From an uncultured Eubacteriales bacterium (GTDB taxonomy: Bacteria > Bacillota > Clostridia > Oscillospirales > QAMX01): a DNA stretch of 5,052 bases. Each line of letters begins with the position of its first letter. Within the stretch, counting starts at the first letter, position 1. The notes beneath the pieces were generated by a model. The model searched no databases. It had not been told where the DNA came from and was given only the letters and a program-made list of their open reading frames with translations. The stretch lies in contig CAJLFQ010000099.1 of NCBI GenBank assembly GCA_905205975.1, positions 1-5,052 on the forward strand, in the 5' to 3' direction. The position numbers and the translations under genes are program-made. Below are positions 1-5,052 of this stretch, piece after piece.

Positions 1-128
1 CGACAGAAGGCAAAAAGGGCTGGGTCTGCAAGGTCTGCGGATACGTCTATGAGGGCGAATCGCTGCCCGAGGATTTCGTCTGCCCGCTCTGCAAACACGG
101 CGCAGCCGATTTTGAACCCATCCGGTAA
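1..128 (+). CDS. C-terminal rubredoxin domain of a larger redox protein (5' partial)
   Basis: The frame beginning at base 3 is open from the window edge to the TAA at 126-128. It encodes about 41 residues with the two iron-binding knuckles of rubredoxin, CKVCG and CPLCK, separated by YVYEGE and LPEDF, plus the aromatic residues usual in this fold. Four cysteines would bind one Fe as an electron-transfer site in the cytoplasm. No start is visible before the domain, so it is either a small rubredoxin whose beginning lies outside or, more likely, the tail of a longer protein. In Clostridia such tails occur on flavin reductases, rubrerythrin/NADH peroxidase-type proteins and other flavoproteins that handle oxygen or peroxide. 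The visible part does not say which. The domain call is firm; the parent protein is unknown. Confidence 0.9.
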   Translation, partial: TEGKKGWVCKVCGYVYEGESLPEDFVCPLCKHGAADFEPIR

Positions 129-185
129 CCAAAAAGCGGAATCCGAAAACGGCCGTCAGCCAAAAAACAGATTTCGCACGCATCA

Positions 186-222
186 AAAACCGCCCCAAGC
201 CGGTTTGGCTTGGGGCGGTTTT
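186..222. terminator. Bidirectional intrinsic terminator between convergent genes
   Basis: A perfect 16-bp inverted repeat (186-201 paired with 207-222) encloses a 5-nt loop. The GC-rich core CCGCCCCAAGCC is flanked by A residues on the left and T residues on the right, so it can end transcription in both directions. It lies 58 bases after the rubredoxin stop and 52 bases after the stop of the minus-strand gene, which is the expected place for a shared terminator. Confidence 0.93.
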
Positions 223-273
223 CAGATTCGGGTTTGTCTGTCGGCAGGTTGTCTGCCTGCAAAGGAAGCGGGA

Positions 274-762
274 TCAGTCGCTGTGCAGATCGTCGAATAA
301 ATCGGTATACATCCGCTCATAAAGCGCGAGAATTTTCTGAATGCTCGCTTCATGGGCGCGGAATGCGTCACAGACGTTTACGATATAATCTCCATCTCCG
401 AGCCCCTCGCAGATGGCAGACACAGAGAGCGACAGCTCATGCATATCGCTGCCGTTTACGTTCTGCGTCAGCTGATTCTGCAGCCTGACGATCTGGTCGA
501 AGATGTCTCGGATGGTCAGTTCCTTTGATGCGTTGGATGCTGCGTTGGACAGAGTGGTTTCGCTCATGTGGAAATCCTCCTTTATATTAGACGCTGCACG
601 GGCAGCAGTCTCGTCAGGAGGGCACGCAAGGCAGATCTTGTTTTCACCGGTCAAGCGTGCCCTGCCTTTTTTGATCAGGCCTTTTGCTCGCTTTGGGTAG
701 GTAAAACCAAGCGTATTTCCGGATGCGTCGACGACAATGATGTTTTTTTCGATGGGTGTCAT
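274..762 (-). CDS. Small YPKRAKGL-motif protein, uncharacterised clostridial family
   Basis: The 162-aa product starts MTPIEKN. Residues about 8-50 hold the hallmark of an uncharacterised family I recall from Ruminococcaceae: a VVD.GN strand, then TYPKRAKGLIKKGRAR, then NKICLACPP with a CxxC pair. The second half, from about residue 66, is acidic and probably helical, and ends YERMYTDLFDDL, which resembles the family's usual C-terminal end. No signal peptide or membrane segment is visible, so it is likely cytoplasmic. The basic patch could bind nucleic acid, but that is only inference. The start at 762 is preferred because the VVD strand begins soon after it. A G-rich SD-like run abuts this ATG with almost no spacing, so an in-frame ATG at 816 (MAPITKN) is an alternative giving 180 aa. 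An internal ATG at 567 has an ideal Shine-Dalgarno and may give a second, 97-aa product. Function unknown. Confidence 0.78.
   Translation of the reverse strand: MTPIEKNIIVVDASGNTLGFTYPKRAKGLIKKGRARLTGENKICLACPPDETAARAASNIKEDFHMSETTLSNAASNASKELTIRDIFDQIVRLQNQLTQNVNGSDMHELSLSVSAICEGLGDGDYIVNVCDAFRAHEASIQKILALYERMYTDLFDDLHSD
576..583 (-). promoter_or_regulatory. Internal Shine-Dalgarno, possible second start at 567
   Basis: Read on the minus strand, AAAGGAGG lies 8 bases before the ATG at 565-567 (MSETTLSN). This is a near-perfect clostridial ribosome binding site, much better placed than the one before the start at 762. It would give a 97-aa product made only of the C-terminal helical half, in the same frame as the full protein and lacking the YPKRAKGL/CxxC part. 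Confidence 0.6.
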
Positions 763-820
763 CCCCCTTGTCTGGCCGGAAGGCATACACAGGCTGTTTT
801 TTGTGATGGGTGCCATCCCC
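742..820 (-). repeat. 25-nt direct repeat covering two alternative starts
   Basis: Bases 742-766 and 796-820 are copies of one 25-nt unit with 22 of 25 identities, offset by 54 bases (18 codons). On the minus strand each copy reads GGGGATG, then a CACCCATC-like segment, then a run of A. Both ATGs are in the same frame, giving the parallel peptides MAPITKN and MTPIEKN. The upstream copy contains a perfect short palindrome, GATGG-GTG-CCATC (805-817); in the other copy it is imperfect. It could be a duplicated start region, a small RNA hairpin or a pair of operator sites. Confidence 0.7.
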
Positions 821-833
821 GCTGTGTATGTTC

Positions 834-862
834 ATGATACCATAAAACAAAACGCCTGTCAA
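834..862 (-). promoter_or_regulatory. Near-consensus sigma-A promoter for the YPKRAKGL gene
   Basis: On the minus strand, TTGACA (857-862) and TATCAT (834-839) are separated by exactly 17 bases. The -35 is consensus and the -10 matches at 5 of 6 positions. The start of transcription would fall near 826-828. That places the ATG at 816 only about 10 bases into the transcript and the ATG at 762 about 65 bases in. No other gene lies between the promoter and the small protein gene. Confidence 0.8.
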
Positions 863-967
863 GTGCTTTTGCTCCAAGATAGGACATCCGGCGCAAGAAA
901 ATGCAAGACGGCTCAGCTCCGGCATCGTCATCCGCGGCGGACGGCGCTGAAAAATGCATCCCAAAAC

Positions 968-997
968 CTGACGGCTGAAAAAACAGGGATTTATGAT
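968..997 (+). promoter_or_regulatory. Probable promoter of the sensor operon
   Basis: CTGACG (968-973) and TATGAT (992-997) are spaced by 18 bases, giving a moderate sigma-A match. Transcription would begin near 1004, leaving a leader of about 30 bases that contains the ribosome binding site AGGTGGAG (1021-1028). It is arranged back to back with the promoter at 834-862. I see nothing else in the roughly 100 bases between the two promoters. Confidence 0.45.
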
Positions 998-1033
998 ATC
1001 CTAACAGAAGAACAACCGACAGGTGGAGACGAT

Positions 1034-2648
1034 ATGACCGAACAAAAAAAGAAAACGCTGCTCACCGGAAGCGACGCGCTGCTTGCGGTTCTTTTGGCAT
1101 ACGGTTTCCGCTGGATCGGAAAGGGTTCTTTTTATCCGACGCTGTTTTCCTATCTGCGCAGCTTTCTCTACATCGGCCTGTTTGCGGCGTGGGGGCTTTT
1201 TGTCCGCCTGCGAATCGTGCAGAAACAGACGCGGATGTATCTGACAAGCGTTTCCGTGCTGCTGATCCTCTGGATGACCTCGCGCACGGCCAAATACTTT
1301 ATCTTCTGGCAGCCGGCGGCGATCCGTTATCTCTGGTATCTGTTTTACCTGCCGATGCTGTTTGTGCCCATGCTGGCTGTGCTGATTGCGCTGTCGCTCG
1401 GCAAACCGGATGGATACCGGCTCCCGAAATCGACGTGGATATTGTGGGCGGTTTCCGGCGTGCTGCTCCTGCTGGTGCTGACCAACGACCTGCATCAGCT
1501 GGTGTTTACGTTCCCGGCGGATGCCGCGGTGTGGTCGGATACCGACAACGGCTATGCCGCAGGATATTTCGTTGTGACCGGCTGGCAGGTTCTCTGTGCG
1601 ACGGCGCCTGTGGCCGGTTGTGCCGATGATTGCCGCCATCCTTTACAGCGCCCTGTATTACCTGGGGGTTTCCTGGCTGCGCACGGTGTTCGGCGACATC
1701 GCGGCGTTTCAAAGCCTGATGTATGTGCTGACGTTTGAAGCCTGCATCGCCTGCGGCTACATCCATTCCAACAGCCGGTATGCCGACCTGTTTGCGTCGT
1801 CCGCCGGAACCTCGGCGCAGATCACCGACAAGGCGTATCATGTGCGCTACGCTGCGCTCAACACACAGCCCATCTCGGAAGCCGATATGAGGCGGGCGGA
1901 ACAGGGCCCCATTGCGCTGTCCAACGGTCTGCTGCTCCACACCATGCCCGTCAACGGCGGCTATGCCGTCTGGACGGAAGACGTCTCGGCGCTGCTGGCG
2001 GTCAAGGAGGCGTCGGAATCGCTGGCGGAAGAGCTCAAAGAACGCAACGCGCTGCTCCGCTATGAATACAAGCGGGATGCCCGGCGCTGCATGATCGAAG
2101 AGCAGAACCGACTGTATGACCTGCTGCAATCAGCGACGCAGCGGCAGATCGACCGCATCGCGGTGCTGACAAAGGATTACCAGAAACTCTCCGAAACCGA
2201 CCCGTCAGAAGCGCAAAAACGGCTGTCCGAAATCGCCGTCCTGTGCAGCTACATCAAACGGCGGAAGCATCTGACGCTGCTGGCCGACCGCGATTACAAG
2301 GTGGCGGTCACCGAATTGGAGCAGGCGTTTTCCGAATCGCTCCAAACGCTGAAGCTGCTCGACGTGCGAAGCACGCTCTACTGCGAAGCCGGACGGACGA
2401 TGCTGTCCGGCCGGGAGGCGTCTGCCGTATTTGACTTTTACGAGGAGATCATCGAAGCTGCGCTGCCGCATCTGCAAAGCATTCAGGTCAGCTTCAGCAA
2501 CGCGGAGACCATCCGCCTGACGCTGAATGTGCGCGGTCAAACCGATTTTTCCAGGCTGACCGGCCGCCCCGGCGTCTGCTGGGAAGCAGATGAGAAGGAC
2601 GGCTATCAGCGGCTGGTGTTTTGTCCGGAAGGGGGTGCGGCGCGATGA
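1034..2648 (+). pseudogene. 7TM-type sensor kinase-like gene, frameshifted with part of the membrane region missing
   Basis: The ATG at 1034 follows AGGTGGAG at a good distance. The first frame encodes a run of hydrophobic segments (about residues 14-27, 40-58, 70-81, 98-121, 134-149) and the stretch NDLHQLVFTFP, typical of the 7TM N-terminal region of clostridial histidine kinases. Near 1590-1600, after GYFVVTGWQVLC, homology leaves this frame and resumes in the next one with RRRLWPVVPMIAAILYSALYY. That frame stays open to the TGA at 2646-2648. From memory of the family, around 15-25 residues that should lie between these stretches are absent, so the lesion looks like a deletion that is not a multiple of three. 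The cytoplasmic half has a coiled-coil-like helix (about 1990-2130) and a kinase-like end without a recognisable phospho-accepting His or an N-box Asn. The 3' end overlaps the next start as ATGA. In intact form it would sense a membrane signal; the ligand is unknown. Confidence 0.75.
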
Positions 2649-3125
2649 ACGCTTTCTCCACACTTTCAGCCGCGTGGCAGACGGTGATTCCGCTGCTGCT
2701 GACGGAAGCGGTGCTGGAACTCGGGCTGTTTCTGTATCAGATTCTGCGCAGCCGGAAGACGCTGCGCGGCCTGCCCTGCGCGGTCTGCTTCGGCATTTTG
2801 GTGACGCTGCTCTTCTCCGTGACGCAGGCGATCCGGACGAAGGAAAGGACGCTTTTCTCTGCGGCGTGCCGCGGCTGATTTTTGCCGCGGCGATTCTGCT
2901 GGCCGCGGTTCACTTTGCCGTGGTTTTCCCGCTGGAATACCGCCGCCGGAAAAAGGAACTGTCGCCGGCGTCCATCAAAGAGGCGACCGATAAGCTGCCC
3001 ATGGGCATCTGCTTTGCCGACCCGGACGGGCGTCTCATCCTCTGCAACGACCGGATGCGGCGCATGTCTTTTGCGCTGTGCGGCAGGGCCGTCCGGACGG
3101 CGCAGGAATTGCAGGCGGTGCTGGC
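2645..3125 (+). pseudogene. Partner sensor protein with TM segments and PAS-like domain, frameshifted and lacking its catalytic end
   Basis: The ATG at 2645 overlaps the preceding stop (ATGA) and has GGAAGGGGG upstream, so it is translationally coupled to the 7TM gene. Frame 2 encodes two membrane segments (about 2666-2730 and 2774-2835) and runs into a TGA at 2876-2878. Frame 1 then continues the protein with PRLIFAAAILLAAVHFAVV (third TM), a charged RRRKKE stop-transfer, and a PAS-like unit (SIKEATDKLPMGICF, then DGRLILCNDRM, about 2968-3100). One missing base between about 2850 and 2875 explains the switch. After about 3097-3130 the frame no longer looks like a sensor protein and becomes a DUF6935-like sequence. 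The dimerisation and ATPase domains expected after the PAS are therefore gone. As written, translation gives a 78-residue membrane peptide. The pairing with the 7TM gene is as I recall it in Ruminococcaceae; I cannot name the signal. Confidence 0.68.
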
Positions 3126-3511
3126 GCTCTGCGCCTACGCCGCAGACAAAACCATCGGCACGGAAATGCTGAACTGGCTCCGCGGCCCCCCGTCCGCTGA
3201 ACGGACAGGAAATCTCCTTCCTGAATGACCGTTTCCGCGACGGCAAAACGTATCTGCTGTTCACCTATTTTGCGGGTGCCACCCCGGACAACAGCTATAC
3301 GCCGTCGCAGCCGTACACGATTACGATCGAGAGCAATCATGTTTCCGGCGAAAAAGCGGGCTATATGAAGCTGTTCATCCCCTGCGGCGGTGCAGACGAC
3401 CCGCGGCCGATCAAGCTGCGCCAGCGCGGCAGCGACAGCAAATGGTTCCTGTGGGAGCAGTATCTGCTGACCGGCGTGCGCACGCCGAAAGCAGAGGATC
3501 TGTGGGCATAA
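3110..3511 (+). pseudogene. DUF6935-like protein, 5' end lost and frameshifted in poly-C
   Basis: Two frames together encode most of a small uncharacterised clostridial protein that I recall as DUF6935 (name from memory). Frame 1 gives LALCAYAADK, then EMLNWLRGP. Frame 2 continues LNGQEISFLNDRFRDGK, then YFAGATP, NSYTPSQPYT, GYMKLFIPCGGADDPRP, KWFLWEQYLL and the terminal PKAEDLWA, ending at TAA 3509-3511. The switch lies at a run of six C (3186-3191). With five C the protein would read LRGPRPLNGQEISFL, which is the family pattern, so one C is extra. The beginning (roughly 30-50 residues and the start codon) is absent. In its place the frame is continuous with the PAS gene upstream, which implies a deletion. 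Function of the family is unknown. The conserved WFLWEQ core and lack of signal peptide suggest a soluble cytoplasmic protein. Confidence 0.68.
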
Positions 3512-3524
3512 GGAGCAGACAGCC

Positions 3525-3869
3525 ATGGAACTGATTGGAAAATGGAAGCACGCCAAAGAACAGGCGGACGATGCGTTCGCATTTTTGCAGCGGATGTTGG
3601 AGCTTGGGGCGGATGTAACCGTCACCGACCATTACGGCCGGAATTGTCTGATGGAGGCGGTGTCGGAGGCAAGCAACCTCTGTCCCGTCAAAAATCAGGA
3701 AACCGGAGGATTCTATCCAGGCCGCCCGATCACGCCGGAGATGTGCGAGGACTTACAGCGTATTTTTCGGCTGCTTATCGATGTCGGCGCCGACCGAAAC
3801 AATGTTTCCGCCTTTTCAGGGAAAAGCATCCGGCAGCACTATGAAAACGAACCCGTCTGGCAGATCTGA
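3525..3869 (+). CDS. Small ankyrin-repeat protein
   Basis: The 114-aa product starts at the ATG preceded by AAGGAG (3510-3515), 9 bases upstream and overlapping the stop of the DUF6935-like gene. This indicates one operon. Two ankyrin-type units are visible. The first is at about residues 17-48 (AFAFLQRMLELGADVTVTDHYGRNCLMEAV). The second is at about 76-108 (LQRIFRLLIDVGADRNNVSAFSGKSIRQHY), with the typical LL..GAD turns. The linker carries NLCPV and RPITPEM. Ankyrin repeats bind other proteins; the partner is unknown. It is cytoplasmic, with no signal or membrane segment. The frame is intact, but two repeats are few for a stable solenoid, so it may be a shortened descendant of a longer protein. 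Given the deletions just upstream, a lost N-terminal part cannot be excluded. Confidence 0.82.
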   Translation: MELIGKWKHAKEQADDAFAFLQRMLELGADVTVTDHYGRNCLMEAVSEASNLCPVKNQETGGFYPGRPITPEMCEDLQRIFRLLIDVGADRNNVSAFSGKSIRQHYENEPVWQI

Positions 3870-3932
3870 GGCGACCTGTGGGAGGGCGCCGAATGAACCG
3901 GAATGCAGAACCGGCATAACCCGCAGCGCAAA

Positions 3933-3958
3933 AAAAGCCCCCGATGACGGGGGCTTTT
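3933..3958. terminator. Bidirectional intrinsic terminator after the ankyrin gene
   Basis: An 11-bp perfect stem, AAAAGCCCCCG (3933-3943) paired with 3948-3958, closes a 4-nt loop ATGA. A residues precede and T residues follow it, so it works in both directions. It sits 63 bases after the ankyrin gene stop and 24 bases beyond the end of the convergent GNAT gene, serving both. Confidence 0.92.
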
Positions 3959-3982
3959 AATATGCCGGGCCAACCGGATGCG

Positions 3983-4429
3983 TTATTTTTCCATGGCGTA
4001 ATTCGTCAGCGGAACGCCGTCCAGCACAACTGTCTGCGCGCGGACGACGCGATAGCCGCGGCACTCAAAAAACGGCTTCGCAGTGATCGAGGCGTGTACG
4101 GTCAGACGCATGCCGTCCGCAAAGCCCTCCAGCCTATCGCAGAGGGCGGAGGCAATGCCTTGCCCCTGATGGTCTTTGTGAACATACAGCCTGTCTAAAT
4201 ACCCGGTATCGTCGATGTCGCCAAACCCGACGATCCGACCGTCCTCCACGGCGACAATCGTTTTGTGCACCAGAAAGGAGCGGTTCCACGCCTGCAAATC
4301 GACTTTGCCGGTCGCCCAGACATTCAGCTGTTCCGCTGTGTAATCCCGCGCGTTGACGCAGTGAACCGTTTGGTAAAACAGCTCCGCCATTTCTGCGCAA
4401 TCGGCGGGCTGATATGCCCGAAGCTGCAT
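3983..4429 (-). CDS. GNAT family N-acetyltransferase (YafP-like)
   Basis: The 148-aa protein is about the usual length for a single GNAT domain and is complete. The start at 4429 has GAGGTGA (4434-4440) at normal spacing. Motif A, the acetyl-CoA pyrophosphate loop, is LDRLYVHKDHQGQGIASAL (residues 78-96), with the Q-x-x-G-x-A signature at Q88-A93. Motif B is seen as KPFFECRGY (118-126). The N-terminal half has LFYQTVHCVNARDYT and QLNVWAT, and the end is LTNYAMEK. These blocks resemble YafP-type and related clostridial acetyltransferases. It would transfer acetyl from acetyl-CoA to an amino group in the cytoplasm; the acceptor cannot be told from the sequence. It is a single gene, convergent with the sensor operon. 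I could not find a convincing promoter in the short upstream region. Confidence 0.92.
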   Translation of the reverse strand: MQLRAYQPADCAEMAELFYQTVHCVNARDYTAEQLNVWATGKVDLQAWNRSFLVHKTIVAVEDGRIVGFGDIDDTGYLDRLYVHKDHQGQGIASALCDRLEGFADGMRLTVHASITAKPFFECRGYRVVRAQTVVLDGVPLTNYAMEK

Positions 4430-4605
4430 GGTTTCACCTCGTAAAATTCAGCCGGATATAGAATCAATACGGCGGGCAAATCGGTTTTGCCTGCCGCGTT
4501 TTTGGCGAAGAAGCGTAATTTTGATAGAAAACCGTTCAGGGGGTGGGGACATATCCTGTCGCAACGCTGCTGTGCGGCTGAAACACCGAAACAAACTGGA
4601 ATTTG
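4430..4605. other. Non-coding gap between the GNAT and methyltransferase genes
   Basis: These 176 bases hold the GNAT ribosome binding site at the left end, a terminator-like hairpin (4470-4503), and a stretch around 4504-4605 with a G-rich run (GGGGGTGGGG, about 4539-4548). Short open frames here on both strands lack supporting start signals and recognisable similarity. The composition changes within this gap from GC-rich on the left to AT-rich on the right, so it may be the border of an acquired segment or the remains of one. No inverted termini of an insertion sequence could be seen. Confidence 0.5.
4470..4503 (+). terminator. Terminator-like hairpin, orientation opposite to flanking genes
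   Basis: CGGCGGGCAAA (4470-4480) pairs with 4486-4496 through 11 positions with one G-U pair in plus-strand RNA, around a 5-nt loop. It is followed after CG by five T (4499-4503). As an intrinsic terminator it works on the plus strand. Both neighbouring genes are on the minus strand, where the same hairpin has an A-C mismatch and no following T run. Confidence 0.55.
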
Positions 4606-5052
4606 TCAGTCCAAAATCAGGACGCCTGCGCATTCGGACATTTGCGTAAATGAAAGGGCTGGAAAATCTTTTCTCAACTCCTCAACGACAAAGTAGATTT
4701 CATCATTATCCCATGTGTCTCCTGCCTTCAATTTGCATTGTTCTAAATCTTTTCGTGTTTCAAAGGCAACATCGCCGATTATAATTTTACCATTTTCTTT
4801 CAGATGGTCGCGCAATTCAGAAAGAAATACGCTCTTTTGTGCATCTGTCAGGTGATGCAGAGAGTATGTCGCCACGATATAATCATAACGCCGGTTTTGC
4901 AGCGGCTCGACAAGTCCCTTTGAAAAATCCCCTTGATATAAATGTGCATTTGGCATTTTTTCAGATGCCAACGCGATCATTCTTGATGAAAAATCCTGCC
5001 CATAAATGGAACAGCCTCGCTCGTATAGTTTTGTCGTTAATGTGCCTGTTCC
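4606..5052 (-). CDS. Class I SAM-dependent methyltransferase (5' partial, runs off the window)
   Basis: The minus-strand frame is open from the right edge to the TGA at 4606-4608, giving about 148 visible residues. The first visible residues, GTGTLT, are the end of glycine-rich SAM motif I. Then come IYGQDFSSRMI (the acidic residue of motif II region), LYQGDFSKGL, YDYIVATYSLHHLTDAQ (motif IV-like) and LKENGKIIIGD (post-motif strand). The ATG at 4980 is internal, because the SAM-binding loop lies before it, so the true start is beyond the edge. The family is the broad Methyltransf_11/25 type, a cytoplasmic enzyme of unknown substrate. The gene is clearly richer in A and T (sampled 60-base blocks are about 30-40% GC, against about 65% in a sampled block of the sensor gene), which suggests separate acquisition. 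The C-terminal half (DLEQCKLKAGDTWDNDEIYF) may shape the substrate pocket. Confidence 0.9.
   Translation of the reverse strand, partial: GTGTLTTKLYERGCSIYGQDFSSRMIALASEKMPNAHLYQGDFSKGLVEPLQNRRYDYIVATYSLHHLTDAQKSVFLSELRDHLKENGKIIIGDVAFETRKDLEQCKLKAGDTWDNDEIYFVVEELRKDFPALSFTQMSECAGVLILD

Noticed and set aside
737..1033. Extension of the sensor gene frame upstream of 1034
   Set aside because: It runs through the opposite-strand promoter and start region and lacks hydrophobic or family features. The ATG at 1034 has a good ribosome binding site.
1001..2129. Long minus-strand open frames opposite the sensor gene
   Set aside because: Rich in Arg/Gln/His/Pro with no domain pattern, as expected for the complement of GC-rich coding sequence; no ribosome binding sites.
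2848..2880. Programmed -1 frameshift in the partner sensor
   Set aside because: No X-XXY-YYZ slippery heptamer and no evident downstream stem at proper spacing. The same operon carries other plain lesions.
2205..3625. Further minus-strand open frames opposite the operon
   Set aside because: Shadow frames of the sensor, DUF6935-like and ankyrin genes, which carry the recognisable motifs on the plus strand.
4428..4696. Short overlapping frames on both strands in the gap
   Set aside because: No supported start, no recognisable motif, and they overlap the end of the methyltransferase gene.
1..5052. CRISPR array, tRNA, rRNA or complete insertion sequence
   Set aside because: No regularly spaced repeats, cloverleaf-like sequence, rRNA signature or transposase motifs were found when reading both strands.

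Overview
The window looks like chromosomal DNA of a gut-type Clostridia, most likely of the Ruminococcaceae/Oscillospiraceae group. This is inferred from GC-rich coding sequence in the left and middle part, the clostridial-style rubredoxin tail at the left edge, a small protein with the YPKRAKGL N-terminal motif that I associate with that group, and a two-gene 7TM-type histidine-kinase set. I see no rRNA, tRNA, CRISPR array, complete insertion sequence, phage module or origin.

Layout. (1) 1-128, plus: C-terminal rubredoxin domain of a gene cut by the window edge. It is followed by a strong bidirectional terminator (186-222) shared with the next, convergent gene. (2) 274-762, minus: a 162-aa YPKRAKGL-type protein with a near-consensus promoter (834-862), a 25-nt direct repeat around its start, and a second, internal start with an ideal Shine-Dalgarno. 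(3) 1034-3869, plus: an operon-like run behind a divergent promoter. It holds a 7TM sensor (kinase-like), a partner with TM segments and a PAS-like domain, a DUF6935-like protein and a small ankyrin-repeat protein. The first three are broken: two frameshifts plus a missing membrane stretch, an apparent deletion fusing the PAS gene to the DUF6935-like gene, and an extra C in a poly-C run. The run closes at a terminator (3933-3958). (4) 3983-4429, minus: an intact GNAT acetyltransferase. (5) 4430-4605: non-coding, with a terminator-like hairpin that matches no gene on its strand. (6) 4606-5052, minus: an AT-richer SAM-dependent methyltransferase running off the right edge.

How it fits together. 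The central operon probably once encoded a membrane sensor pair and two accessory proteins. As it reads here, the pair cannot make a normal membrane sensor or a catalytic kinase domain. Its promoter-like sequence, ATGA start/stop coupling, ribosome binding sites and terminator remain intact, and the neighbouring genes are undamaged. This means either recent decay of one operon or local sequence/assembly error. I do not see a convincing new defence or biosynthetic system. The most interesting intact element is the YPKRAKGL gene with its duplicated start region and built-in second start.
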